Source: CAWUIH01 sp963922495 (GTDB lineage Bacteria; Pseudomonadota; Gammaproteobacteria; Coxiellales; Coxiellaceae). Taken from it: a stretch of DNA of 46,662 nucleotides. The first letter of the stretch is position 1; each line of letters opens with the position of its first letter. The stretch is taken from the NCBI GenBank assembly GCA_963922495.1, contig CAWUIH010000006.1, forward strand, positions 1-46,662, read 5' to 3'. The notes beneath the pieces are model-generated. The model had not been told where the DNA came from. It saw only the letters and a program-made list of their open reading frames with translations, and did not search any database. Both the position numbers and the translations under genes were made by a program. Below, in pieces: positions 27,405 through 36,597 of this stretch.

Positions 27405-27954
27405 ACCTGTTGAAACTGGTATTGCGTCTATCGGCGCTGTCGTCATCTTGATGATCAGTTCTACAATTCATGAAAACACTGAGCGCATCCTGGTTTCCTG
27501 TTCTCTCAATGCGTGACTCTATTTCGTCGGTAGAGCTCATCTGATGTGGAGAAATCTTCGATATCAGTTTGAGATTTCCTGCTAATTCGGTAAAGAGCTG
27601 AGAATTAAAGTGTTCGACAGCAAAGCCAATAAGGTCATTCGGGTCTTCTCGCAGGCTGTTTGATGCTCGGATGACTGCTTTTATGTCCTCAGGAGGTTCT
27701 TGTCGCTCACCAATACGAACATAATCACAATCGTTTATTTGTCGCAGTGTGCTTTTCAAGGCTGAAAGACCTTGTTCTCGATAGCTGATTGCTCTAATGA
27801 GTTCGTAATACAGTGGGTGCTGAGGAGCAACGAACCGTTCCTGCCAAAACGAAGGGGAGCCATTGCGACCGAAGGTGAAGCTAACTGTTTTATGTGTTTC
27901 TGTCTTTGCCATTAGTTGTTTTTGCTTTCCTTGTCGCTGTTCATTCATTTTCAT
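27403..27954 (-). CDS. Hypothetical soluble protein, possibly iron-regulated
   Basis: A 183-residue protein with no membrane segment or signal peptide. It is polar and charged, with SFTFGRNGSPSFWQERFV near residue 25, YYELIRAISYREQGLSALKS, and an acidic Ser/Asp/Arg-rich C-terminus. I do not recognise the family. Start choice is uncertain: a GTG at 27957 and ATGs at 27954, 27948 and 27912 are all in frame, and only the last has a GGAAAG upstream. A good promoter (TTGACA-17-TACAAA) and a Fur-like site lie upstream. It occupies the icd-clpA interval, where clpS would be expected on the other strand in many relatives. Confidence 0.6.
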   Translation of the reverse strand: MKMNEQRQGKQKQLMAKTETHKTVSFTFGRNGSPSFWQERFVAPQHPLYYELIRAISYREQGLSALKSTLRQINDCDYVRIGERQEPPEDIKAVIRASNSLREDPNDLIGFAVEHFNSQLFTELAGNLKLISKISPHQMSSTDEIESRIERTGNQDALSVFMNCRTDHQDDDSADRRNTSFNR

Positions 27955-28024
27955 CACATTATACTTTGGTCGAATTAAAGCAATCTTAAAATATAATCTT
28001 GTTTTTACGTTTTTTGTATAAGCA

Positions 28025-28070
28025 TTTGTAAGTTATATGAATTGTATTGTCAATGAGAATCGATTTCAAT
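28025..28070 (-). promoter_or_regulatory. Promoter with adjacent Fur-like site for the 184-residue gene
   Basis: On the minus strand a perfect -35 TTGACA (28053-28048), a 17-base spacer and TACAAA (28030-28025) make a convincing promoter about 70 bases from the gene start. The plus-strand sequence 28052-28070, AATGAGAATCGATTTCAAT, resembles Fur sites of the AATGAGAATCATTTTC type and abuts the -35. By the 7-1-7 model 11 of 14 positions match. clpA starts 126 bases away on the other side, so it could also be affected. Confidence 0.4.
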
Positions 28071-28162
28071 CCCTTACAGGAAAACAGTTGAGTAGTTGTC
28101 TACATTTATCTTTGGGGCTGAGGATAGCTAAATTATAGAACTCTATTCTAGGTTGCAAATAC

Positions 28163-28168
28163 TATAAT
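28163..28168 (+). promoter_or_regulatory. Candidate -10 element of clpA
   Basis: A perfect TATAAT 28 bases before the clpA ATG at 28196. The -35 region 17 bases upstream (ACTCTA) is weak. Confidence 0.4.
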
Positions 28169-28195
28169 TGATAGAGACATGATAGGAGAATTGCC

Positions 28196-30484
28196 ATGTT
28201 CAGTCGAACTTTGGAACACACGTTAAACCGAGCCTTCTTACAAGCGAGAGATAAGCGCCACGAATTCATTACGGTGGAGCATTTGCTCTTATCACTGGTC
28301 GATAACCCTGAAGCATGTAGAGTATTAGCTGCTTGTGGTGCTAACCTAGAGCGACTACGTGCTGGCTTGGGGATTTTTATTGATGAGACCACGCCACATA
28401 TCCCACTTAATGTGGATCGTGAAATACAGCCGACGTTGAGCTTTCAACGTGTACTACAGAGAGCGATCTACGATGTGCAATGTAATGGGCATCCTGAGGT
28501 GACAGGAGCAAACGTGCTTGCAGCAATTTTCAGTGAGCCAGAAAGCCAAGCAGTATACTTTTTAACTCAGGAAAGTATTGTGCGTATTGATGTCATTAAT
28601 TTCATTACACAGGAAGTTTCTAAACCACGTGCTGATGACGGCTTCACGCGCGAGCAAAACCAAATATCAGATATTTTAGCGCCTACTGAAAATGGAGTTG
28701 ATGAGAACTTAATAGACCTCTATACCGTCAATCTGAATGCCAAAGCGTTAGCAGGGCGTATCGACCCATTGATTGGCCGTGAAGAAGAATTAATGCGTGC
28801 AATTCAAGTATTGTGCCGCCGTACAAAAAATAATCCACTGTTTGTCGGTGAAGCCGGTGTTGGAAAAACAGCGATTGTTGAAGGCCTAGCTCGATTGATC
28901 GTGCAAAATAAAGTGCCAAAGCCACTCGCGCGTAGCACAATTTATTCATTAGATTTAGGAATTTTGCTGGCTGGGACTAAATATCGCGGTGATTTTGAAA
29001 AACGATTTAAATCGGTTTTAAAAGCGTTAAGCAACCATCGTGATGCGATTGTATTTATCGATGAAATCCACAATTTAATCGGAGCAGGTTCGGCAACTGG
29101 TGGCACCATGGACGCTTCTAATTTAATAAAGCCCCTATTAACTAGTGGTGAATTACGTTGCATGGGTGCAACTACCTACGATGAGTATCGAAATTTCTTT
29201 TCGAAAGACCATGCTTTGTTGCGTCGATTTCAAAAAATTGACGTTAAAGAGCCTAGTGTCGAAAATACTGTAGCAATTTTACGAGGTTTGCGGAGCCGTT
29301 ATGAAAATCATCACCACGTTAGATTTTCTTTAGAATCGCTGAGAAGGGCGGTAGAACTTTCTGCGCGATACCTTATCGACAGGCGATTGCCGGATAAAGC
29401 AATCGATGTGATTGATGAGGCTGGAGCTTATGAAAATTTAAAACCTCAATCGCGGCAATCTCAGCCCGAAATCTCAATCAATGAAATTGATGAGATCATT
29501 TCAAAAATTGCACGAATACCCATAGAAGCAATTAGTCGCTCTGATCGAGAAATGTTAAAAGAATTGCCCAAACAGCTTAAAAAAGTTGTATTTGGACAAG
29601 ATGATGCCATTGAAGCACTCTCAAATGCTATTAAGTTATCTCGTGCGGGGTTAGGTAATCAGGATAAACCTGTAGGTTCCTTTTTGTTAGCAGGCCCGAC
29701 AGGTGTTGGTAAAACCGAAGTAACGCGCCAACTTGCACAGGTTTTGGGAATTGAATTAATTCGGTTCGATATGTCAGAGTATATGGAGCGACATGCGGTA
29801 TCACGATTAATTGGTTCTCCTCCAGGTTATGTAGGCTATGAGCAAGGTGGTTTACTGACAGAAGCCATCAGAAAACAGCCTTATTCAGTACTTCTATTGG
29901 ACGAAATTGAAAAAGCACATCCCGATATTTATAACATCTTGTTACAGGTGATGGATTACGGGCATTTGACAGATAATGCCGGGCAAAAGGCGGATTTTCG
30001 TCATGTAATTATTATCATGACGACTAATGCAGGGGCTGAAATGCTCGAAAAAAATACTATTGGCTTTGCTGAGCATGAAAATGAAAGAGACAGTGTGGCT
30101 GCGATAAAAAGCATTTTCAGTCCTGAGTTTAGAAATCGCTTAGACGCCACGATACAATTTGATTATCTCGATAATCGTACTATTTTAAAAGTAGTTGATA
30201 AAATGATGACCGAATTGCGTCAGCAATTACAAGAAAAAAATATTAAAATTACTTATACTAACCGTGCCAAACAGTGGCTTGCCAAGCAGGGTTATGATAA
30301 GAAAATGGGCGCAAGACCCATGGCTCGACTCATACAGCAGAAACTTAAATTGCCACTTGCTGACAAGGTGTTATTTGATGATGAACAAGTTAATAATAAC
30401 CTTGTTATCGACGCACAAAGTAATGGGTTGCGAATTAAAACCAAATCTGCAGAAAATAAAAGAAAAATTTCAAAGGCTGTTTAA
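28196..30484 (+). CDS. clpA: ATP-dependent Clp protease ATPase subunit ClpA
   Basis: AAA+ unfoldase that feeds substrates to ClpP. The 762-residue protein has the Clp N domain (residues 1-150, FSRTLEHTLNRAFLQAR and HEFITVEHLLLSLV). The first ATPase module has Walker A GEAGVGKT near residue 218 and Walker B IVFIDEIHN. The second has GPTGVGKT near residue 500 and VLLLDEIEKAHPD. The ClpP-docking loop is present as NTIGFAEHE near residue 620. The start has GGAG 10 bases upstream. No clpS lies before it, although the N domain that binds ClpS is retained. Its stop overlaps the 3' end of infA by 4 bases. Confidence 0.97.
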   Translation: MFSRTLEHTLNRAFLQARDKRHEFITVEHLLLSLVDNPEACRVLAACGANLERLRAGLGIFIDETTPHIPLNVDREIQPTLSFQRVLQRAIYDVQCNGHPEVTGANVLAAIFSEPESQAVYFLTQESIVRIDVINFITQEVSKPRADDGFTREQNQISDILAPTENGVDENLIDLYTVNLNAKALAGRIDPLIGREEELMRAIQVLCRRTKNNPLFVGEAGVGKTAIVEGLARLIVQNKVPKPLARSTIYSLDLGILLAGTKYRGDFEKRFKSVLKALSNHRDAIVFIDEIHNLIGAGSATGGTMDASNLIKPLLTSGELRCMGATTYDEYRNFFSKDHALLRRFQKIDVKEPSVENTVAILRGLRSRYENHHHVRFSLESLRRAVELSARYLIDRRLPDKAIDVIDEAGAYENLKPQSRQSQPEISINEIDEIISKIARIPIEAISRSDREMLKELPKQLKKVVFGQDDAIEALSNAIKLSRAGLGNQDKPVGSFLLAGPTGVGKTEVTRQLAQVLGIELIRFDMSEYMERHAVSRLIGSPPGYVGYEQGGLLTEAIRKQPYSVLLLDEIEKAHPDIYNILLQVMDYGHLTDNAGQKADFRHVIIIMTTNAGAEMLEKNTIGFAEHENERDSVAAIKSIFSPEFRNRLDATIQFDYLDNRTILKVVDKMMTELRQQLQEKNIKITYTNRAKQWLAKQGYDKKMGARPMARLIQQKLKLPLADKVLFDDEQVNNNLVIDAQSNGLRIKTKSAENKRKISKAV

Positions 30485-30726
30485 CTCTCTTTAGAGGGTT
30501 GTTTACGCCCAACTTCACGGTAAATAATTCGGCCGCGCGATAAGTCGTATGGTGTCAGTTCCACTGTGACTTTATCGCCGGTAAGAATACGAATATAATT
30601 CTTACGCATTCTGCCGGAGATATGAGCTGTTATAATATGATCATTTTCGAGTTTGACCCGAAAAGTAGTATTTGGGAGGGTGTCAATAACCACTCCTTGC
30701 ATTTCGATAGAGTCTTCTTTAGCCAT
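30481..30726 (-). CDS. infA: Translation initiation factor IF-1
   Basis: IF-1 binds the ribosomal A site with IF-2 and IF-3 at initiation. The 81-residue OB-fold protein reads MAKEDSIEMQGVVIDTLPNT, with HIITAHISGRMRKNYIRILT and DKVTVELTPYDLSRGRIIYR. That is the complete IF-1 pattern, plus a short extra basic tail (RKQPSKES) compared with the 72 residues of E. coli. The clpA-infA convergent pair is conserved in gammaproteobacteria, here so tight that the coding ends overlap. Confidence 0.97.
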   Translation of the reverse strand: MAKEDSIEMQGVVIDTLPNTTFRVKLENDHIITAHISGRMRKNYIRILTGDKVTVELTPYDLSRGRIIYREVGRKQPSKES

Positions 30727-30774
30727 GGCGATAATAATGCCTCAATTATGCTGTGCTGACAATGAAATTATCAA

Positions 30775-31734
30775 TTAGTTTGCGATATTATCTAAATATT
30801 TTTCTGCATCCAATGCCGCCATGCAGCCTGTTCCTGCTGCAGTTACTGCTTGGCGATAAATGTCATCAGCAACGTCACCAGCAGCAAAGACACCGGGAAT
30901 ACTAGTTGCTGTGACATTACCGCCAGGTCCAGATTGAGTCTTTAGGTAGCCCACTTTATCCATTTCAAGCTGATCTTTGAACAAAGAAGTATTGGGGTTG
31001 TGTCCAATGGCAATAAAAACTCCCTCAGCGTCAATATTTTTCGTGTGCTGGTTAATAACATTTTTCACGCGAACACCGGATACGGCTTGTTCGTCTCCAA
31101 GTATTTCTTCCACGATGTGATCCCATTCGATACTAACGTTTCCAGTTTCTGTTTTCTTAAGAATTTGCCGAGTAAGTGTTTTTTCAGATCGTAATGTATC
31201 GCGGCGATGAATCAGGGTGACATGCGATGCAATGTTTGATAAATATAGTGCTTCTTCAACCGCAGTGTTGCCACCACCAACTACAACCACTTTTTTGCCA
31301 CGGTAAAAGAAACCATCACAAGTTGCGCAGGCAGAAACGCCTTTACCCATATATTGTTTTTCTGAATCAAGGCCTAAGTACTTTGCTGAGGCACCTGAGG
31401 CGATAATTAATGCATCGCACGTATACTGACCACCGTCGCCATTGAGAACAAATGGATTTTGTTGCAAGTCAGACGTATTAATGTGGTCAAAGATGATTTT
31501 TGTGTTTAGCCTCTCTGTATGTCTTAACATCCGTTCCATAAGGGCAGGACCTTGTAATCCTTCATCCTCGCCTGGCCAGTTATCAACGTCGGTTGTGGTC
31601 ATCAATTGCCCGCCTTGTTGAATACCGGTAATTAGGGCAGGATTGAGGTTTGCGCGTGAAGCATAAATCGAAGCGGTATACCCTGCTGGCCCAGAGCCAA
31701 GAATAATCAATTTGTGGTGTTGTTGTTCGCTCAT
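30775..31734 (-). CDS. trxB: Thioredoxin-disulfide reductase
   Basis: FAD flavoenzyme that reduces thioredoxin with NADPH. The 319-residue protein has an FAD loop ILGSGPAGYTASIYASRA at residues 11-28. The redox-active CATC is at Cys136-Cys139 (SACATCDGFF), followed by NADPH loop VVVGGGNTAVEEALYLS near residue 151. GVFAAGDVADDIYRQAVTAA lies near the C-terminus. It diverges from ftsK with 137 bases between, and lies 48 bases upstream of infA on the same strand, so the two may share a transcript. Confidence 0.97.
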   Translation of the reverse strand: MSEQQHHKLIILGSGPAGYTASIYASRANLNPALITGIQQGGQLMTTTDVDNWPGEDEGLQGPALMERMLRHTERLNTKIIFDHINTSDLQQNPFVLNGDGGQYTCDALIIASGASAKYLGLDSEKQYMGKGVSACATCDGFFYRGKKVVVVGGGNTAVEEALYLSNIASHVTLIHRRDTLRSEKTLTRQILKKTETGNVSIEWDHIVEEILGDEQAVSGVRVKNVINQHTKNIDAEGVFIAIGHNPNTSLFKDQLEMDKVGYLKTQSGPGGNVTATSIPGVFAAGDVADDIYRQAVTAAGTGCMAALDAEKYLDNIAN

Positions 31735-31871
31735 AAGTAAACTAGTCTTGTGTGTTGGTGTTAATAAACAAGGTTATAATGCAATTATTATTACCATATC
31801 CTATCACAGAGCGCTACCTTTGTTAGCGTTATTGTCATGGAAATGGATTGGATTAAACTTAAGGAGGAAAA

Positions 31872-34247
31872 TTGAGTCGTCGAAATAGCAAGAAACAAGA
31901 AAAAGCCAATAACTTAGCAGAGCAACAGCACTGGCGTAACCGCTTGAAGGAAATATGCTTTATCCTATCTGTTGGATTAGCGCTTTTCCTCTTCATTTCT
32001 TTTGTTAGCTATCATTCCAGTGATCCCAGTTGGTCACATATCACAGCGAGTAAGCTGGTGAAAAACGCTGCAGGTAAAGCAGGGGCATGGGTTTCTGATG
32101 TAATGCTATTGCTTTTTGGTTATCTATCTTATTTGTTTCCATTAGTGATGCTTTATGGCGCATGGAATTTTTTCCGTCATCGTCGTGACCTCTTAGGTAA
32201 GAAATGTCACGCGACTATGTGGCTGCGCTGTGTCGGTTTCACCTTACTGTTATTAGGCAGTGCTGCGTTTTTTGCAATGCACATTCCTGTTCGTTTGCCT
32301 GCAATCCCGTTCAACGGTGGGGGTATAGTAGGCACATTAATTGCTACTCAACTGTTGCGGTGCTTCAATGTGATTGGTAGCACATTGATTTTATTGTTAT
32401 CAATACTAACCGGCATCACATTATTGTCGCGTATTTCGTGGTTTCATTGTTTTGAAAAAATGGGGCGACTTAGTGTTGGCTGCGTAATTTTTTTATATGA
32501 TTTTATTGTAAACATTCGTTGGAGAGGTCTATTCAAACGCTTCACAAAACTGCCTAATCGGTGGCGGCACGATAAGTTACCAGAGCCGGTGGATATTCAA
32601 AATCCGGTGATTGAGTCCAAGCCTGTGATTAAGAAGATTCCAGTTTCTGAGGAGACACAGCAAACGCCGATAGAGCATCACCTCCCGAAAATATCGATAC
32701 GCCACCAAGCCCCTGAGAGTAATGAGCAAGAATTCAAAATGCCACAATTTAAGGGATCGGAGATTATTCCCAAACTATCCTTACTTGATAAACCATCGAG
32801 AGAAACACCTTTGGGTTGCTCAGAACAAGAGTTGCAACAAACGTCTAAAGAGGTCGAACTGCGATTAGCTGATTTTGGGGTTGGAGCTAAAGTGGTGGCT
32901 GTACATCCTGGTCCGGTCGTGACGCGTTTTGAATTACAGCTCGCTGCAGGCACAAAAGTAAGTAAAATTAGTAATCTCGTAAAAGACTTAGCACGGAGTT
33001 TATCCGTATTGAGTGTGCGTGTGGTTGAAGTCATTCCAGGAAAATCAGTCATTGGATTGGAGCTGCCAAATAAAAATCGTGAAACTGTAATGTTGCATGA
33101 AGTGTTGGCAACGCGACAATATCAGAATGCACGCTCCAAACTAACACTGGCATTAGGTAAAGATATTGCTGGACACCCAGTCATTGTTGATCTTGCCAAG
33201 ATGCCGCACTTGCTGGTTGCTGGTACTACAGGCTCAGGAAAATCGGTAAGTTTAAACAGCATGTTACTCAGTTTACTGTATAAGGCAACTCCCAGGCAAT
33301 TGCGTCTGCTGATGATTGATCCCAAAATGCTAGAATTGGCGATTTATGAAGGTATTCCACACTTGTTAACGCCAGTTGTTACTGACATGAAAGATGCTGC
33401 GGTAGCACTGCGATGGTGTGTTGGTGAGATGGAACGGCGTTACCGGCTTATGGCTTCATTGGGTGTTCGTAACATTGCGGGTTACAATGTTAAAATTGCG
33501 GAAGCAGAAAAAAAGGGTGAACCACTTATGGACCCCTTCGTCGAGAATGGTGAACCTCATGTATTGGAAACACTGCCGCAAATTGTGGTTATTGCTGACG
33601 AGTTTGCTGACATGATGGTTGTGGTTGGCAAAAAAGTGGAAACTTTGATTGTACGTCTGGCACAGAAGGCACGCGCAGCCGGCATTCACCTGATTTTTGC
33701 CACTCAGCGGCCTTCTGTTGATGTCATTACCGGTTTAATTAAAGCAAATATTCCAACGCGAATTGCCTTTCAGGTGTCATCCAAAGTGGATTCGCGAACT
33801 ATTTTAGATCAGCAGGGTGCTGAGCAATTATTGGGCAATGGTGATATGTTATATTTGGCACCCGGAACTGGTGTTCCGATGCGCGTGCATGGTCCTTACG
33901 TGGATGATGATGAAGTTCATCGTGTGGTAGAGTATCTTAAATCGAATTGTGAACCGGATTATGTGGAAGACTTATTGGATGAAACGCTAACATATGATGT
34001 GTCAAAATCCAGTACAAATGCCATTAGTGGTGGTATTGAAAATGCAGAACAAGATCCTCTCTACGACGAAGCGGTGGATGCAGTGATTAAGTCTCGTCGA
34101 GTTTCAGTTTCCAGTGTGCAACGTCGTTTTAAAATCGGTTATAACCGAGCTGCACGAATTGTAGAGGCAATGGAAACAGCTGGCGTGGTCAGTGCAATGG
34201 AGAGTAATGGTTCTCGTGAAGTATTAGTTCCACCTCGAGAAAATTAG
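31872..34247 (+). CDS. ftsK: DNA translocase FtsK
   Basis: Septal DNA pump that segregates chromosome ends and activates XerCD at dif. The 791-residue protein starts at TTG 31872, with AGGAGG 5 bases upstream and no nearby ATG. It has four N-terminal membrane helices (to about residue 200). The linker (about 210-310) is short compared with E. coli, which is common outside enterobacteria. The motor has Walker A GTTGSGKS near residue 450, Walker B IVVIADEFADMM and LIFATQRPSVDVITG. A C-terminal winged-helix gamma domain (VSVSSVQRRFKIGYNRAARI) reads KOPS sites. It heads the ftsK-lolA-rarA-crcB-serS operon. Confidence 0.97.
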   Translation: MSRRNSKKQEKANNLAEQQHWRNRLKEICFILSVGLALFLFISFVSYHSSDPSWSHITASKLVKNAAGKAGAWVSDVMLLLFGYLSYLFPLVMLYGAWNFFRHRRDLLGKKCHATMWLRCVGFTLLLLGSAAFFAMHIPVRLPAIPFNGGGIVGTLIATQLLRCFNVIGSTLILLLSILTGITLLSRISWFHCFEKMGRLSVGCVIFLYDFIVNIRWRGLFKRFTKLPNRWRHDKLPEPVDIQNPVIESKPVIKKIPVSEETQQTPIEHHLPKISIRHQAPESNEQEFKMPQFKGSEIIPKLSLLDKPSRETPLGCSEQELQQTSKEVELRLADFGVGAKVVAVHPGPVVTRFELQLAAGTKVSKISNLVKDLARSLSVLSVRVVEVIPGKSVIGLELPNKNRETVMLHEVLATRQYQNARSKLTLALGKDIAGHPVIVDLAKMPHLLVAGTTGSGKSVSLNSMLLSLLYKATPRQLRLLMIDPKMLELAIYEGIPHLLTPVVTDMKDAAVALRWCVGEMERRYRLMASLGVRNIAGYNVKIAEAEKKGEPLMDPFVENGEPHVLETLPQIVVIADEFADMMVVVGKKVETLIVRLAQKARAAGIHLIFATQRPSVDVITGLIKANIPTRIAFQVSSKVDSRTILDQQGAEQLLGNGDMLYLAPGTGVPMRVHGPYVDDDEVHRVVEYLKSNCEPDYVEDLLDETLTYDVSKSSTNAISGGIENAEQDPLYDEAVDAVIKSRRVSVSSVQRRFKIGYNRAARIVEAMETAGVVSAMESNGSREVLVPPREN

Positions 34248-34259
34248 GTTTAATAAATA

Positions 34260-34886
34260 ATGAATTATAAAATCAAATTAACGTATTTTATTGGATTATG
34301 TTGCAGTCTTTTCGTGATTGTAGCTCAAGCCAACACTGCAAGTGCACTCAGTTTGAATAATTATTTATCTAATTTTAAAAGCTATCAAGCGCGATTTACG
34401 CAAAATACTTACGATAGCACAGGCCATTTACTGCAACAAAGTCGGGGTGAAGTTAAAATGGTACGTCCAGGTAAATTTTGGTGGAAACAAGAAGAACCTA
34501 CTGAGCAAATTATTATTATTAACAGTCAGTTCGTATGGATTTATAATGTGGATCTTGAACAAGCAACTCAACAGCGTTTGAATCGAGCGATGAGTGTCAA
34601 TCCTGCCTTACTACTGAGTGGTTCTGTCTCCAATCTCAGTGACAAGTTCACTATTACAGTAGCTAAAGACCAGCATACCTTTACTCTGCATCCTAAAAAT
34701 AGACAAGCGATACAGTTTGTGTGGGTTAAACTGAAATTTAGTCCTCATTATTTAAGTGAAATGGAGGTCTTAAATAATTTGGGGCAAACTAGTGTATTTC
34801 GTTTCTATCAACTGAAAATTAATCAACCTATTGCATCGAGTTTGTTTAACTTTAAACCGCCTGCTGGAGTCGATATTGCGCGATAA
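34260..34886 (+). CDS. lolA: Outer-membrane lipoprotein carrier protein LolA
   Basis: Periplasmic chaperone that ferries lipoproteins from LolCDE to LolB. The 208-residue protein has a cleavable signal peptide (hydrophobic residues 8-22, likely cut after AQA near residue 24). The LolA pattern follows: FKSYQARFTQNTYDSTGHLL, GEVKMVRPGKFWWKQEEPTE, QFVWIYNVDLEQATQQ and SSLFNFKPPAGVDI at the end. The start lies 12 bases after the ftsK stop. Its last 11 bases overlap the start of rarA. Confidence 0.96.
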   Translation: MNYKIKLTYFIGLCCSLFVIVAQANTASALSLNNYLSNFKSYQARFTQNTYDSTGHLLQQSRGEVKMVRPGKFWWKQEEPTEQIIIINSQFVWIYNVDLEQATQQRLNRAMSVNPALLLSGSVSNLSDKFTITVAKDQHTFTLHPKNRQAIQFVWVKLKFSPHYLSEMEVLNNLGQTSVFRFYQLKINQPIASSLFNFKPPAGVDIAR

Positions 34887-36192
34887 AGCCACACCACTGG
34901 CGAGTCGAATGCGTCCCAGAAAAATGTCGGAGTTTGTTGGACAACATCATCTATTAGCCCCCAACAAATCGCTTTATCAATTGATCACTGCTGGACACCT
35001 TCATTCGATGATTCTCTGGGGGCCTCCTGGAACTGGCAAAACAACGTTGGCAGAGATTATTGCCAATAGTGCCGATGCTGCAATTGAGCGTATTTCTGCG
35101 GTTTTAGCCGGTGTTAAGGATATTCGCACAGTAATTGCGCGTTCTCAGGAGCGCTGGGGTCAGAAGGTTCCAACCGTGTTGTTTGTGGATGAAGTGCACC
35201 ATTTTTCAAAATCGCAGCAAGATGTTTTTCTACCACACGTCGAACAAGGTATCATTACCCTAATTGGTGCAACCACAGAAAATCCATCATTTCAGCTCAA
35301 TAATGCACTGCTTTCTCGTGCTAGAGTTTATGTTTTAAAAACTTTGAATCAGTCAGATTGTTTGAAGATTTTGCAACGTGCTTTAAGCGACGATAAAAAT
35401 GGTCTAGGGACGCTTAATCTCAGTATTCCTAAAACATTGTTACAGCGAATTGCTATTGCTGCTGATGGAGATGCCCGTCAAGCGTTGAACTTACTAGAAA
35501 TTGTTGCTGATTTTGCCACTGTAGATAAAGGTTGTTGTCGTATTGACGAGGCTGCAGTAGAGCAAGTATTGCATCAAACGTTTCGACGTTTTGATAACAG
35601 AGGTGAAGCGTTCTATGATTTAATTTCGGCATTGCATAAATCTATTCGTGGCAGCGATGCTGATGCGGGGATTTACTGGTTTTCCCGTTTGGTGGATGGT
35701 GGATGTTCACCGGAATATATTGCTCGCCGTTTATTGAGAGTGGCCAGTGAAGATATTGGTAATGCTGATCCGCGTGCTTTGCGCCTAGCGTTGGATGCTT
35801 GGGAAACCTATCAGCGTTTAGGTTCTCCAGAGGGTGAATTAGCGCTTGCTCAAGCAGTTATTTATTGTGCCATTGCTCCCAAGAGTAATGCAGTTTACAA
35901 AGCTTATAACGCGGCAATACAAGAAGTTAATAACACGGGTAGCTTGGAGGTGCCATTGTATTTACGTAACGCTCCGACTAAGTTTATGCAGTCTCTAGAC
36001 TATGGTAAGGGGTATCGCTATGCACACGATGAGCCCGATGGGTTTGCTGCGGGTGTGGATTATTTGCCCGACGATCTACAACATAAACAGTACTATTACC
36101 CTGAAAATAGAGGCTTGGAAATAAAAATTAAAAAGAAACTTGACCATTTGAAAGCACTTAATCAGCAACACAAATATAAAAATAGGGGTTGA
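34876..36192 (+). CDS. rarA: Replication-associated recombination protein A (RarA/MgsA)
   Basis: AAA+ clamp-loader-like ATPase acting at stalled replication forks. The start is placed at TTG 34876, with a GGAG ribosome-binding site 6 bases upstream inside the lolA end. This gives 438 residues beginning RDKATPLASRMRPRKMSEFV, which matches the family start (PLAARMRP). The frame is open to 34831 without better support. Walker A GPPGTGKTTLAEI is near residue 48 and Walker B VLFVDEVHHFSKSQQD near residue 105. GATTENPSFQLNNALLSRAR and the C-terminal LRNAPTKFMQSLDYGKGYRY are family hallmarks. The 11-base overlap with lolA suggests translational coupling. Confidence 0.96.
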   Translation: MRDKATPLASRMRPRKMSEFVGQHHLLAPNKSLYQLITAGHLHSMILWGPPGTGKTTLAEIIANSADAAIERISAVLAGVKDIRTVIARSQERWGQKVPTVLFVDEVHHFSKSQQDVFLPHVEQGIITLIGATTENPSFQLNNALLSRARVYVLKTLNQSDCLKILQRALSDDKNGLGTLNLSIPKTLLQRIAIAADGDARQALNLLEIVADFATVDKGCCRIDEAAVEQVLHQTFRRFDNRGEAFYDLISALHKSIRGSDADAGIYWFSRLVDGGCSPEYIARRLLRVASEDIGNADPRALRLALDAWETYQRLGSPEGELALAQAVIYCAIAPKSNAVYKAYNAAIQEVNNTGSLEVPLYLRNAPTKFMQSLDYGKGYRYAHDEPDGFAAGVDYLPDDLQHKQYYYPENRGLEIKIKKKLDHLKALNQQHKYKNRG

Positions 36193-36193
36193 T

Positions 36194-36589
36194 ATGAATG
36201 CAGCAGCACTGGGAGTTGTCATGCTGGGGGGCGCATCGGGGGCATTATGTCGTTTTTTGCTGTCAAGTTGGATCAGCCAGTACATATCACGAAGTTTTCC
36301 ATGGGGTATTTTGGTGGTTAATATCCTTGGTTCGTTTTTAATCGGCTTTTTCACTATCTTTTTAACTGAAAAATTGGGGCATGCTTCACTACTGTGGCAA
36401 TTTGCTATTTTAATAGGTTTTTTAGGTGGCTTTACGACCTTTTCTAGTTTCAGCCTTGATACGGTGACACTATTTCAAGCCAAAGCTTATGGAGCGGCTT
36501 TGGGTAACATTTTCGCATCTGTAATATTGTGTTTATTTGGTACGAGCATTGGTATAATCGTCGGCCGTGTGGTGGCTACTAATCATTGA
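36194..36589 (+). CDS. crcB: Fluoride ion channel CrcB/Fluc
   Basis: Dual-topology fluoride channel that relieves fluoride toxicity. The 131-residue protein has four hydrophobic helices and the family motifs GASGALCRF (residues 13-21), WGILVVNILGSFLIGF with the conserved pore Asn, and GGFTTFSSFSLDT (about residue 73) around the central Na+ and phenylalanine-box region. The ATG at 36194 lies 1 base after the rarA stop, with AGGGG upstream. No fluoride riboswitch is expected or seen, as the gene is internal to an operon. Confidence 0.95.
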   Translation: MNAAALGVVMLGGASGALCRFLLSSWISQYISRSFPWGILVVNILGSFLIGFFTIFLTEKLGHASLLWQFAILIGFLGGFTTFSSFSLDTVTLFQAKAYGAALGNIFASVILCLFGTSIGIIVGRVVATNH

Positions 36590-36597
36590 GGAGTATC

